Source: Nanobdellota archaeon
GTDB lineage: Archaea > Nanobdellota > Nanobdellia > Parvarchaeales > Parvarchaeaceae
Length of the DNA stretch: 64,000 nt
Direction: 5' to 3'
NCBI GenBank assembly: GCA_021807125.1
Contig: JAKAPK010000001.1
Span: 118,354-182,353 of the forward strand
Made by a program: the position numbers and the translations under genes. Below the pieces are notes generated by a model. It saw nothing but the letters and a program-made list of their open reading frames with translations, ran no database searches and was not told the DNA's origin. Shown here one piece after another: positions 15,849 through 24,803 of this stretch (positions are counted from its first letter, which is position 1; the number at the start of each line of letters is the position of its first letter).

Positions 15849-17615
15849 ATGGATTATTTTCTGACAGAAGTGTCATTTGAGGCAGGCAATAAAGTCGGCG
15901 GGATATGGACAGTGCTTACCTCTAAGTCCAGCAAGATAAAAGACACGTTCGGAACGGATTACCTTGCAATAGGATTTTATAATCCGACGCAGGCGGCAAT
16001 AGAGTTTATAGAATCGGACCCTCCAGACTTGATTAAGGATGCGCTTGCTGCAGTAAAACTTGAAGGAGTAGAATTCCATTTTGGCAGATGGGTATCAGCA
16101 AATGATGTTAATCTGCTTTTGATAGATTCTTCTTCCTTCAAAGACATGCACGTAAATGAAATTAAAAAATCATTTTGGGAAAAATTCGGCATAGATTCAC
16201 TCAATGCACCGGATGACTATAACACACCACTTGCATGGTCATACGTAGCAGGCGCCGTTGTAGCTTCGTTGTCCAATAAACTAAATAAAAAGATAGTATG
16301 TCAGGTCCATGAATGGCTTTCCGGCGGGACAGTACTGTACTTAAAATCTAACGGCATAAAAGTTCCGACGGTTTTTACGGTCCATGCAACCGTCTTAGGC
16401 AGGGCTATGGCAAACGCAGGGATCGATACCCTTGAATTCGTAAACTCAAATACTACTATAGATCAATCGCTAGCATACAAGTATTGGGTGGCGGCGAAGC
16501 ACTTAACGGAAAAGGCATCCGCGAAGGAATCTAACGTGTTCACGGCAGTAAGTGACATAGTCGCAAAAGAAGCGGAGCTCATACTAGAAAGAAAAGCAGA
16601 TGTAATAACTTTAAACGGATTGGATAAAGATGACCTGCCAGATGTAGACGGGTTAACAGAAATGAGATCTTCCGCCCTGACCAAATTTTATAATTTTATA
16701 ACTTCGTATTTTCTTCCTTACTATGATTTTAGCCCGAAGAGCGTACCGATATTCTTTACCAGCGGAAGATATGAATTTTTTAACAAAGGATTTGATCTTT
16801 TCATAGACGCGCTCGGAAAACTTGACAAGATGATGCCCGAAAATAAAAGCGTCATAGCCATGATAACTGTGCCAGCAGGTACGGTGGGTTTGAAGAACGA
16901 GGTGGTTGCAAACTATATAACTTACATGAGCATAAAATCTTCTCTAGATGCAGATCTTAAAAATTTTGATAGAGTAGTATCATCCTACGACTTCACTTCT
17001 CAGACTTCATTGGAGAAAGTGTACAGCAAAATAGTCAACGATTCAAGAATGGTAATAACTCAGTTAAGGAGGCCTAAACCGACGTTCCCACCGCTTTGCC
17101 CATTCAGATTGTCTTACCCAGAAGAGACCGATTCAATAATAAACAAGCTTCAGGACAACGGTTTGATAAATGCACCATCAAACCATGTGAAGGTTATATT
17201 TTATCCAAAGTACCTCACAGTCGGGGAGGAGCTCCTAAATCTGACGTATAATGAGCTTATCGCGGTATCAACAGCGGGTTTCTTCCTTTCAAGATACGAG
17301 CCTTTTGGATATACGCCGATAGAAGCCGCAGCCTTCCTTTCAATTCCGTTTACTACCGATCATAGCGGATTCGGAGTCTGCTTACATAATCTTAAATTGG
17401 CGGAGAATGGAGTGTTTGTAGAAGGACTTCTTAACGTTGAAAGGGAGAGCGCAGTAAATAACATAGCCGACGATATGCTTAGATTAGTTACAATGGACGA
17501 CGACAACATATTAGACCTTAAACTCAAAGCCAGAGAGGTTGCGGAGGTGTTTGACTGGGAACATCTTATATCGACTTATTTCAGAGCTTATGAGACTGCG
17601 CTCGGAAAAGTTTAA
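15849..17615 (+). CDS. Glycogen synthase, eukaryotic-type GT3 family
   Basis: 588 residues. The N-terminus FEAGNKVGGIWTVLTSKS is the GT3 (Gys) donor-loop signature, not the KTGGL of bacterial GlgA. It is followed by HEWLSGGTVLYL and FTVHATVLGRAM. The C-terminal domain has FGYTPIEAAAF and TDHSGFG (~480-510), the GT3 equivalent of the EPWGYTP/NLSGFG block. GT3 enzymes extend alpha-1,4-glucan from UDP-glucose. The Arg-rich regulatory helix of eukaryotic enzymes is not evident. The 3' end overlaps the convergent GH57 gene by 35 bp; both act on the same polymer. Confidence 0.88.
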   Translation: MDYFLTEVSFEAGNKVGGIWTVLTSKSSKIKDTFGTDYLAIGFYNPTQAAIEFIESDPPDLIKDALAAVKLEGVEFHFGRWVSANDVNLLLIDSSSFKDMHVNEIKKSFWEKFGIDSLNAPDDYNTPLAWSYVAGAVVASLSNKLNKKIVCQVHEWLSGGTVLYLKSNGIKVPTVFTVHATVLGRAMANAGIDTLEFVNSNTTIDQSLAYKYWVAAKHLTEKASAKESNVFTAVSDIVAKEAELILERKADVITLNGLDKDDLPDVDGLTEMRSSALTKFYNFITSYFLPYYDFSPKSVPIFFTSGRYEFFNKGFDLFIDALGKLDKMMPENKSVIAMITVPAGTVGLKNEVVANYITYMSIKSSLDADLKNFDRVVSSYDFTSQTSLEKVYSKIVNDSRMVITQLRRPKPTFPPLCPFRLSYPEETDSIINKLQDNGLINAPSNHVKVIFYPKYLTVGEELLNLTYNELIAVSTAGFFLSRYEPFGYTPIEAAAFLSIPFTTDHSGFGVCLHNLKLAENGVFVEGLLNVERESAVNNIADDMLRLVTMDDDNILDLKLKAREVAEVFDWEHLISTYFRAYETALGKV

Positions 17616-18762
17616 TGCGGTCTTCAAGGCCGGAAACGATGTTCATATAGTTTACATATGCTGTGTATGGTGAATCGTACGCATTGAAATACTTGTGTAT
17701 GTCTCCGTCAGCGAACCACTTCGTGCACATATAATAAAAATTATCAGATGTTTGCAGTATTCTCCAGTCTCTTATAAGTTCCTCATTGTTAGAAGACAAT
17801 ACATCATTTCTCATTTTCTTTATCTTTTCGAAAGCGGCATCTTGCATCTTATTACCTAACCATGCCGACACGTCGCGATCTACGTCTGCCCACGAAAGAA
17901 GATAAGGAACATCTACGATACCGACGCTTTTTAGCGAAGCGGTTTCGGATATTTTATTGAATCCGACGCCTCTTTTGATAAGCTCCGATGGCAGGTGTTT
18001 TAGGAATTCCAGTATGCCCGTCTCACGCCATTGATGTTCGCCGAAAGTTTCATAATCCATGAAAAGATTCACCGTTTCACCGTCAGAGCGAGATATCCAA
18101 TCTGAATACTTGTCCGCAGTAAGAGGGAACTCTTTCCACTCTCTTGAGGAGAATCTAAATGATATATCGTCGCTTAGTCTGTAATTCCTTAATAGGACGT
18201 TTATCCCGCCGCTTGGCGGTGAATAAACATAATTAGGCGATCTCCAGTCAAGTATCCTGTCCCACCCTTCCGCTATTATCCCTTTATAACCGAGTTTGGA
18301 TACTACGTTCGCTATATCATTAGAATACATCGCTTCGGTGTTTCTGAATATTTTTGGCACAAAATTAAACTCTTTTTTTATCATATCCCTGTGCATTTTT
18401 ATCTGCTCTGTAAATTCTTCTTTGTCTATAAGGTACGCCAACGAATGATAGTAAGTCTCTTCAAGGATGTCTATGTTACCCGTGTCGAACAGTTCTTTGA
18501 ACACATTAAGCGCATCTTCGTCGAACATCTTTGCCTGTTCTACGAAAGTACCAGTAAAGGAGAAACTTAATTTTAATTCCGGGTGTTTCTTAACGAGTTC
18601 TATTAAGAGTTTTGTTGTCGGTAAATAACATTTGTTTTTTACTCTATCAAATATTTCCCTATTTTTATGTATGTCTATTATCCCGTTTTTTTCACCAAAG
18701 CCAAAAGATCTTTTTAATCTAAAAGGTTGATGCACTTGAAAATAAAGCGTTACATTAAGCAT
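17581..18762 (-). CDS. GH57-family alpha-amylase-like glycoside hydrolase
   Basis: 393 residues start with LYFQVHQPFRLKR, the GH57 N-terminal His motif. The predicted nucleophile Glu is E143 in FRNTEAMYSND, and the acid/base Asp is D236 in FMDYETFGEHQW. No signal peptide is seen, so the enzyme should act in the cytosol on stored alpha-glucan. It is convergent with glycogen synthase, forming a synthesis/degradation pair. GH57 also includes branching enzymes and 4-alpha-glucanotransferases, but the length fits an alpha-amylase. Confidence 0.9.
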   Translation of the reverse strand: MLNVTLYFQVHQPFRLKRSFGFGEKNGIIDIHKNREIFDRVKNKCYLPTTKLLIELVKKHPELKLSFSFTGTFVEQAKMFDEDALNVFKELFDTGNIDILEETYYHSLAYLIDKEEFTEQIKMHRDMIKKEFNFVPKIFRNTEAMYSNDIANVVSKLGYKGIIAEGWDRILDWRSPNYVYSPPSGGINVLLRNYRLSDDISFRFSSREWKEFPLTADKYSDWISRSDGETVNLFMDYETFGEHQWRETGILEFLKHLPSELIKRGVGFNKISETASLKSVGIVDVPYLLSWADVDRDVSAWLGNKMQDAAFEKIKKMRNDVLSSNNEELIRDWRILQTSDNFYYMCTKWFADGDIHKYFNAYDSPYTAYVNYMNIVSGLEDRIKLFRAQSHKL

Positions 18763-18841
18763 AAAATCGCATAGTCAGCGCAGCATTATAAATTTTAATA
18801 GTATAAAAGAGCATGATTAATAATCAATTAGAAAAGATATT

Positions 18842-19120
18842 ATGAAAGATCAACAAAAAAATCAAGTCACAAAAATCTTTTTTAGGGATAAACCTTTCAT
18901 GCTGCTTCAGATAATATACTATAACAATGGCAAAGTCTATTCAGCTATGATATCAAAAAAGATAGACTGCAGCTATGCCTATATAGTTAAACTACTAAAA
19001 ATAATGAATCGGTTGGGAATCACGTATTTCGAAGGTTCGAGGCACAAGAAGATGGTGTGCCTGTCAAACAAGGGAAAACGTCTTTTTAAGTATTTGGAAG
19101 AAGCATCCGCTGTAAAATAA
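18842..19120 (+). CDS. Winged-helix DNA-binding protein (92 aa)
   Basis: The sequence fits a single wHTH: KPFMLLQIIYYNNGKVYSA (helix 1), MISKKIDCSYAYIVKLLKIM (recognition helices), LGITYFEGSRHKKMVCLSNKG (wing), then a C-terminal helix. It is probably a dimeric transcription regulator. It is divergent from GH57 with a 79-bp shared region, so autoregulation or control of glucan genes is plausible but unproven. Confidence 0.75.
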   Translation: MKDQQKNQVTKIFFRDKPFMLLQIIYYNNGKVYSAMISKKIDCSYAYIVKLLKIMNRLGITYFEGSRHKKMVCLSNKGKRLFKYLEEASAVK

Positions 19121-19172
19121 TTTTTGAATAAGCGGTCTTTGTAAATGCTTTTAAAAACTTATTGTTTTTCGC

Positions 19173-19637
19173 TCATTCCGATTCTATTGAGTGTGCGTAT
19201 TCGACTATCCTGTTCAGTATTCTTTCTATTATGTAAGGTTTTATGAAGTTTCGTAGTATGTCTTCAAGGTTACCATTTTCCTTTACTCTGTAACCGCCAT
19301 TTATCTTTTCCACAAGCCCGACACGTACTAGTTTTCGTAGGTCCCTCAATATATTAGCGTATACTATCTTAACATCGTGCTGATACAATTCCTTTACTAT
19401 AGCATAACTATCGAGGCCATTTGGGTTAGATTTTCTGGCTTTAAGCAAGATATCCAGTATATGGACTATCGCTATTCTGCTCTCGCCCGGACTTATCAGA
19501 CCTAGAGATATGCAGAACCTCCTTAGGTTAGTGAAACGATCCGTCCCAGGTTTTTCAAATTCACTAAGTTCTATCACTGCGAGAGGCTTATCCTTAAATA
19601 GCCTAGTCCTAACCTTTTCTTCTTGCTCTTGAGCCAT
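19173..19637 (-). CDS. Predicted winged-helix protein (154 aa)
   Basis: Residues ~50-120 look like a winged helix (IAIVHILDILLKARKS, LDSYAIVKELYQHDVK, then LRDLRKLVRVGLVEKINGGYRV). The N-terminal ~45 residues hold RTRLFKDKPLAVIELSEFEKPG, similar in opening to the 18842 protein (FFRDKPFMLLQI). The C-terminus is helical. It lies 4 bp after the coiled-coil gene and is probably co-transcribed with it. Confidence 0.65.
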   Translation of the reverse strand: MAQEQEEKVRTRLFKDKPLAVIELSEFEKPGTDRFTNLRRFCISLGLISPGESRIAIVHILDILLKARKSNPNGLDSYAIVKELYQHDVKIVYANILRDLRKLVRVGLVEKINGGYRVKENGNLEDILRNFIKPYIIERILNRIVEYAHSIESE

Positions 19638-19641
19638 AGGT

Positions 19642-21252
19642 TTACGTTTCTTTAGTCATTGTCAACAGTTTATCCATTTTGTTGCTTAACTCAATGAATT
19701 CATCCCGTGTAGCAAAAAGAGGAAGATTTGCCTTCACTCTTTCTATCTCATTAAATTGATCAAGCACCCTCTTGTTCATTTCGCTTATGCTCTTATTTAT
19801 CTCTAGCAATTTTCCCATCGAAGCATTCATCTGGTTGTACATCACTTCAACCCTGGAACTTTCGGCATTTATCTTGTTTTCAGAGTTTTCTACCGAGCGT
19901 GCTATTATCTGGACTTCTTCGAAAAGCTTATTAGCATTTCTTACGACGTTCAGGCCAGAAAGTTTGTTGTTTATTTCCGAAATCTGTTTTGTGGCAGTGT
20001 TGTAATTTTCGAGCGATTTAGCTATTTCTTTCTCCGCCGAGTCTATCCTGTCAGATGTCTTGTCAAGTGTACTTTTTACCGTCTCAGGGTTGTAAGTATT
20101 TATTGTAGCCGTAGCACCCCTTGCCATTTTTATGAATTCCATCAGATGAGTTTGTGTGTCAGTAACGCTTTTTTCGATAGTTTCGAATTCCTTTCCTATA
20201 GAGTCTATTTTGAGCTGCATGCCATTGTTTTGTACGTTTACGGAATTTACGGTATTGCTTACGGTCTTCAGTTTCTCCATCATGTCGCCGTATATTTTCT
20301 TTAGATCGTTTACCTGTGAGATAGTTTCATTTAGGGGCGGAAGACCATTATAAACCGTTTCACTTAACTTGTTTATCTTTTCCGATAGCTCGTTTAACGT
20401 CGCATTTACCATGTTGTTCGACATGTTCAAATCGTCGTTAAGCCTCTTCATCTCCTCATTTATCTTTACCCTAGCTTCTTCGTCAGAAACATATTGTTGA
20501 TTTACCTTTTCTATTATACTGTTAAGATTCGAAACTGTAGTGTTTATATCCAGTGTTAATTGAGTCATCCTATCGTTTGATTTGGACACCGCAATCGCAC
20601 CTTCTGCGTATTGCGAGTTTAGTTTTTCAACGGTAGAATTAAAGCCGAGCGTTATACTGTTCAGGTCGGCCGCGACTTTGGTTATCCTTTCGTTTAGCCC
20701 TTCTAGGACATTACCTTGGTCTGCGTACTTCGTATTCATCTTATCGACTGCGGAATTGAATCCAGACACAGCAGAGCTGAGATCAGCCGACACCCTGTTT
20801 ATATTGCCTTGTATATGGCCCAGTTCCTCTTCTTGAGCGTTATATCTCTTATTTACTCTTTCTACGGTAGAATTGAAAGCTGAAACAACCGATGCTACGT
20901 CAGCAGTAACCTTATTTACGTTATCGGTTATCTTGTTTATGGCAGTTGCATTAGTCGCATTTTGGTCCTTTAAGCTGCTTATGGAATTGTCCACAGAGGT
21001 AGATAGAAACGATATGCCATTCGCCGTCTTCTTTATCCCGTCGTTCAAATCCTGAAGTTTATCAGAAGTGACGAATTTTGACGACATTGACGATATAACT
21101 GCAGAAATATCGTTTATATTCTCTGTTAGATCGTTCATTTTCTTGTTAAGGTAAGAGACTGTGTAATTTATGTAGTTGTTGAAGTCTTCAAGGCTCTGTC
21201 TATACTTTTTGTAATCGTCAGACAGTTCAATTTTAGGCGGATTCTCCAGCAT
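19642..21252 (-). CDS. Long coiled-coil protein with 39-residue repeats (536 aa)
   Basis: Almost the whole protein is predicted coiled coil without membrane segments. Residues 113-268 contain four tandem 39-residue repeats, each beginning near N/T-K-V-x-A-D-L and containing a conserved FNSxVEKxN-x-xY core; weaker copies flank them. The length suggests a filament or spacer tens of nanometres long. The ectodomains of chemoreceptors have similar heptads, but no HAMP or signalling tip is visible. It is followed by a winged-helix gene at 4 bp. Function unknown. Confidence 0.78.
   Translation of the reverse strand: MLENPPKIELSDDYKKYRQSLEDFNNYINYTVSYLNKKMNDLTENINDISAVISSMSSKFVTSDKLQDLNDGIKKTANGISFLSTSVDNSISSLKDQNATNATAINKITDNVNKVTADVASVVSAFNSTVERVNKRYNAQEEELGHIQGNINRVSADLSSAVSGFNSAVDKMNTKYADQGNVLEGLNERITKVAADLNSITLGFNSTVEKLNSQYAEGAIAVSKSNDRMTQLTLDINTTVSNLNSIIEKVNQQYVSDEEARVKINEEMKRLNDDLNMSNNMVNATLNELSEKINKLSETVYNGLPPLNETISQVNDLKKIYGDMMEKLKTVSNTVNSVNVQNNGMQLKIDSIGKEFETIEKSVTDTQTHLMEFIKMARGATATINTYNPETVKSTLDKTSDRIDSAEKEIAKSLENYNTATKQISEINNKLSGLNVVRNANKLFEEVQIIARSVENSENKINAESSRVEVMYNQMNASMGKLLEINKSISEMNKRVLDQFNEIERVKANLPLFATRDEFIELSNKMDKLLTMTKET
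20449..20916 (-). repeat. Four tandem 117-bp coding repeats
   Basis: These bases encode residues 113-151, 152-190, 191-229 and 230-268 of the coiled-coil protein, each exactly 39 codons. Conservation is clear at protein level (ADL, FNS, VEK, Y at equal spacing) and weaker in DNA, so the duplications are old and kept by selection. Confidence 0.75.
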
Positions 21253-21316
21253 GTATAATAATCAAATTTGTGATATTTAAGTGTTTAATATAAATTACGC
21301 TTCAATGGCATTATTG

Positions 21317-22216
21317 TTAAGTTCCGGCCAATTCGTTCTTCGTAATACAGTAACTGCACATATTTTCGGAGGACGGTGCGCCACACGAAGAACAATGCAT
21401 TAGATTCGTGACTTTTTCGGTTTTAAACGTTGATTTTATCTTTAAGAGAACATCCACGACATTTCGTTTAGAACCCGGCATTATATCTTCCATTTCCTTC
21501 ACTTTTCTGGACACAAGACCCCTAAAACCTAGCCCGGCGTACGGACAGGGTGTGTGAAGCGCGTTTATCCCATTTAATATCGCATACATCATCGTTTCCT
21601 TTTCGCTAAGGAGCAAGAACGGTTTTATCCTTGGAACAAAGCCGTCGTCATCCATTATTCCCGATCTAGGGCCCAATCGTACTGTCTTTTCAAGATCATT
21701 TTGAAAAACGTTCATTAACACACTTTCGCACTCGTCGTCAAGATTATGGGCAGTTGCTATCTTGTCCAATGAGTTTTCCTTTGCCGCAAGATTCAACAAA
21801 TACCTCCTTATTATTCCACAGGTGCCACACGGTATGCCTTTCTTTATTTTTACTATTTTATCCATATCCGCGCCGGCAAAATCTTTGTAAGAATATATTT
21901 TGTACTTTATACCCCACAAATCACAGTATTTCTTCATTATGGCGATTGTTTTATCGCGGTATCCTTCTATGCCTTCATCAATAGTTATGGAAACTATTTT
22001 TGATTTATCGAAATTATCAGCAATTATCTTTAGCAGCGAAAGTGAATCCTTACCCCCGGAGTTTGCTATGCCGATTCTTTCACCGGGAGCTATCAGATTG
22101 AACTTTTTTATTGTGCCAAGAGCCGTCCTTTCAAATGTAGAAATGAAGTGACTCCTGCAGAATGTGCCATTCCAGCATGATATAACAGCTTCGGACGTGC
22201 AACTTTCGCATTTCAT
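21317..22216 (-). CDS. ttuA: tRNA 2-thiouridine synthetase, TtuA/Ncs6 family
   Basis: 299 residues. N-terminal zinc knuckle (CESC), PP-loop NSGGKDSLSLL at ~53-63, the CGTCGIIRRYLL and ATAHNLDDECESV motifs, and a C-terminal zinc finger CSSC...CSYC. TtuA/Ctu1 adenylates U54 or U34 of tRNA and inserts sulfur supplied by a ubiquitin-like carrier. Just such a carrier is encoded 3 bp upstream, so the pair is functionally coherent. The two CxxC and the central Cys that hold the Fe-S cluster of TtuA appear present. Confidence 0.92.
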   Translation of the reverse strand: MKCESCTSEAVISCWNGTFCRSHFISTFERTALGTIKKFNLIAPGERIGIANSGGKDSLSLLKIIADNFDKSKIVSITIDEGIEGYRDKTIAIMKKYCDLWGIKYKIYSYKDFAGADMDKIVKIKKGIPCGTCGIIRRYLLNLAAKENSLDKIATAHNLDDECESVLMNVFQNDLEKTVRLGPRSGIMDDDGFVPRIKPFLLLSEKETMMYAILNGINALHTPCPYAGLGFRGLVSRKVKEMEDIMPGSKRNVVDVLLKIKSTFKTEKVTNLMHCSSCGAPSSENMCSYCITKNELAGT

Positions 22217-22219
22217 ATT

Positions 22220-22426
22220 TCAACCACCTGAAAATACTTCTATGATATTCACGTGCATGCCATCCTTTAGCTTTCGGTCTTTAGTATATATATCACCGCT
22301 ATCGTCAACCACTATTACGCCGTCATCAGGTAATTTTAAGTGGTCAAATATCTCTGAGACCAGCCCCTTCTTCAGATTAAATTCTTTATCTCCAAAATTT
22401 ATGTTGCTGACTCTGATTTTTACCAT
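22220..22426 (-). CDS. Ubiquitin-like sulfur carrier (TtuB/SAMP/MoaD type)
   Basis: 68 residues with a beta-grasp pattern and a C-terminal Gly-Gly (EVFSGG), the site that becomes a thiocarboxylate. It lies between valS (0 bp) and ttuA (3 bp). The direct adjacency supports a role as sulfur donor for tRNA thiolation; a second role in protein conjugation, as for SAMPs, is possible. No E1-like activating enzyme is in the window. Confidence 0.88.
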   Translation of the reverse strand: MVKIRVSNINFGDKEFNLKKGLVSEIFDHLKLPDDGVIVVDDSGDIYTKDRKLKDGMHVNIIEVFSGG

Positions 22427-24802
22427 CTAAATTTTTAGTTTGTGAGCTTTAATAAGCACTTCCTTGAAAGGTTCAAGGTCCGCAGGTATATCCACCTCAG
22501 ATATCTCTGCGTTCAAGGCGATTCCTTTAGATTTCTTTTTTGTCCATACCATGCTATCGAACTCCATTAAACGAGATAGACGCTCAACACAGTATTTGGT
22601 TCGTAAATCCGCATTTAGAAACTCCATCGCTCCAGGTCTTGTTTTCTCCAACGAAAGTATCAAGTGAGACGCCTCTTTTTTGGTTGCAAGTCTTGCAGTA
22701 TTTATATTGGCATTATTCATTTCGCCATAGACATACTCTGTAACAAAGGGGATTACCGGATTTAAAAGTTCAAGGCAGTTTTTAAACACATAATTAAGCG
22801 TAAACAACGTCGACTTATCACCTGCGTAAGCGTATGGTTTTTTGAGCTCAAGATAATGGTCTGCAAATACATTTATCATGAAATCTTTTAATTCCTTTAC
22901 TCCTTTGAAAAAATTATATTTCAGATAATTTTTAAGCACCGAATTATAAACTGAATCAAACGCATTCATAATCACCGCGTCCATATCGTCGATGACCTGC
23001 TGTTCGCCGTCTTTTTCGTATTTGAATTGTCTGATAAAATTCGCCATATTTCTTAGTTTAGTTATTATTCTCTTTGCTTCGTTGAGTTTGTCCTTAGAAT
23101 ATCTTATGTCCCCGTCCAAAAGATCGCCACTAAGATACACCCATAGTCTTACTATATCCGCGCCGTGCTCTTTTATGGCGTCTTCCATGAATACGCCGTT
23201 ACCCTTGCTTTTCGACATTTTTTCACCTTTCTCATCGGTCACGTGATAGTGTACCAATACCGATTCGAACGGTACGTCTTTTTTCATTAGATATGATTTT
23301 AGAAGGCTATAGAAAAGCCACGTCCTTATAATCTCCTTTCCCTGTACTCTGACAGAAGCAGGGAAGTGCCCTTCAAAGAATTTTTTATCCATGTTATAAC
23401 CAAGTACGAACATATTGGATACGCTAGAATCCATCCAAGTATCAAGCACACGCGTCTCTCCTTTTATGTCTTTTGAACCGCACGTGCAGCTTTCTCCAGG
23501 ATATTGTTCTTTCCACGGCTGATAATACTTGCCAGGTTTAGGTACGAGATATCTGCTGCACTTGTTGCACGACCAAAGCGGTATTTCAGTTCCGTAGAAT
23601 CGCGTGCGTGAGATAGGCCAGTCTTGGTCCACGGAATTTATCCAGTTATCAAGTATCTGTCTTGATTTCTCCGATACAACGCGCATTTTTTTGGATATGC
23701 TAAAGAGCTCATCTTTGAACTCTTTTTGTTTAAGATAAAATTCCTTTTCGGGCAAGAACTCTATGGGAGTATGTGATCTCCAGCATGTAGGTTTTTGTGC
23801 TTTAGTAAGACTGCTTTTTGTCAGAACGCCGGCTGATTTTAAGTCCTCGATTATTTTTTCACGTGCCTTTGACACGCTGAGCCCATCATACTTCACCGTG
23901 TCTTTAATTTTGCCATTGTTACTTATAATTATTTTCTCTTTTAGGCCGAATTTTTTGAATAATACTACGTCATTTTTGTCTCCAAATGAGCATATCATCA
24001 TCAGGCCGGTACCGAAATCTTTGTCTATGGATGTATCGTACACAAGAGGTATTATCGCATTCGTGATCGGCATCACTGCTTTTTTCAATCCCGAGTATCT
24101 TTCATCCGATGGATTTGCTGCTATCGCAGCACAAGCTGGAATAAGCTCCGGTCTTGTAGTAGCTATTTCGAACGTCTTCCCGTCTATATCCAGTTTTATG
24201 AAATTTAGACTGGTTTCTTTTTCTTCATATTCAACTTCAGCGTCCGCAACAGTGGTGTGGCATGCTGAGCAGTAATTTACTATCTTTGTGTCTTCATATA
24301 TCAGCCCCCCGTTCCAAAGCTCAATGAAACTATCTTGTGTCATGCTTCGGTATAGGCTGCTATCAGTCTCGTACATTGTTCCAAGTTTATTAGTGACCTC
24401 TAGTTCATTAAAGGACATTCCGAGCCTTTCCAGTGATTCCTTGTTTTTATTTTCGTATTTGTCAAGTACAAGTTTGCATGCCTTTAGGAACTCCTCGCGC
24501 GGCGTCTTTCTTATGTCTACCCCATATTCTTTTTCTGCCTGTATCTCTATTGGTAAGCCGTTCCTGTCCAGACCAAGTGAGAATAATACATTTCTTCCAG
24601 AGAGTCTCATAAGCCTGGCGATAGTATCCGTGTATGTATTGCTCGCTAGATGTCCAACGTGCAGACGCTCGTTAATGTAAGGCGGAGCGTGATCTATAGA
24701 GAAAATTTCACCGCCTGTGGTTTTATCAAAACGAAAAGGCTTCTCCTTTTTCCAGCGCTCTAATATTGTGTTTTCTACCTGCTCAAATCCAACTTTCTCC
24801 AT
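22427..24802 (-). CDS. valS: Valyl-tRNA synthetase
   Basis: Class I synthetase with HVGH in PYINERLHVGHLAS, KMSKS in GEKMSKSKGN, and the editing (CP1) domain (IATTRPELIPACAAI). WPISRTRFYGTEIPLW and ASVRVQGKEIIRTW are ValRS-type. I prefer the ATG at 24802, one base after the RNase J stop; an in-frame ATG at 24829 would overlap RNase J by 26 bp. At ~791 residues it is compact, apparently lacking the long C-terminal coiled coil of bacterial ValRS. Confidence 0.93.
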   Translation of the reverse strand: MEKVGFEQVENTILERWKKEKPFRFDKTTGGEIFSIDHAPPYINERLHVGHLASNTYTDTIARLMRLSGRNVLFSLGLDRNGLPIEIQAEKEYGVDIRKTPREEFLKACKLVLDKYENKNKESLERLGMSFNELEVTNKLGTMYETDSSLYRSMTQDSFIELWNGGLIYEDTKIVNYCSACHTTVADAEVEYEEKETSLNFIKLDIDGKTFEIATTRPELIPACAAIAANPSDERYSGLKKAVMPITNAIIPLVYDTSIDKDFGTGLMMICSFGDKNDVVLFKKFGLKEKIIISNNGKIKDTVKYDGLSVSKAREKIIEDLKSAGVLTKSSLTKAQKPTCWRSHTPIEFLPEKEFYLKQKEFKDELFSISKKMRVVSEKSRQILDNWINSVDQDWPISRTRFYGTEIPLWSCNKCSRYLVPKPGKYYQPWKEQYPGESCTCGSKDIKGETRVLDTWMDSSVSNMFVLGYNMDKKFFEGHFPASVRVQGKEIIRTWLFYSLLKSYLMKKDVPFESVLVHYHVTDEKGEKMSKSKGNGVFMEDAIKEHGADIVRLWVYLSGDLLDGDIRYSKDKLNEAKRIITKLRNMANFIRQFKYEKDGEQQVIDDMDAVIMNAFDSVYNSVLKNYLKYNFFKGVKELKDFMINVFADHYLELKKPYAYAGDKSTLFTLNYVFKNCLELLNPVIPFVTEYVYGEMNNANINTARLATKKEASHLILSLEKTRPGAMEFLNADLRTKYCVERLSRLMEFDSMVWTKKKSKGIALNAEISEVDIPADLEPFKEVLIKAHKLKI

Positions 24803-24803
24803 A

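Noticed and set aside
20449-20916. CRISPR-like array from the periodic 117-bp unit
   Set aside because: The repeats are coding, in frame and divergent in DNA; no spacer pattern or cas gene is present. No other CRISPR-like repeat was seen in the window.
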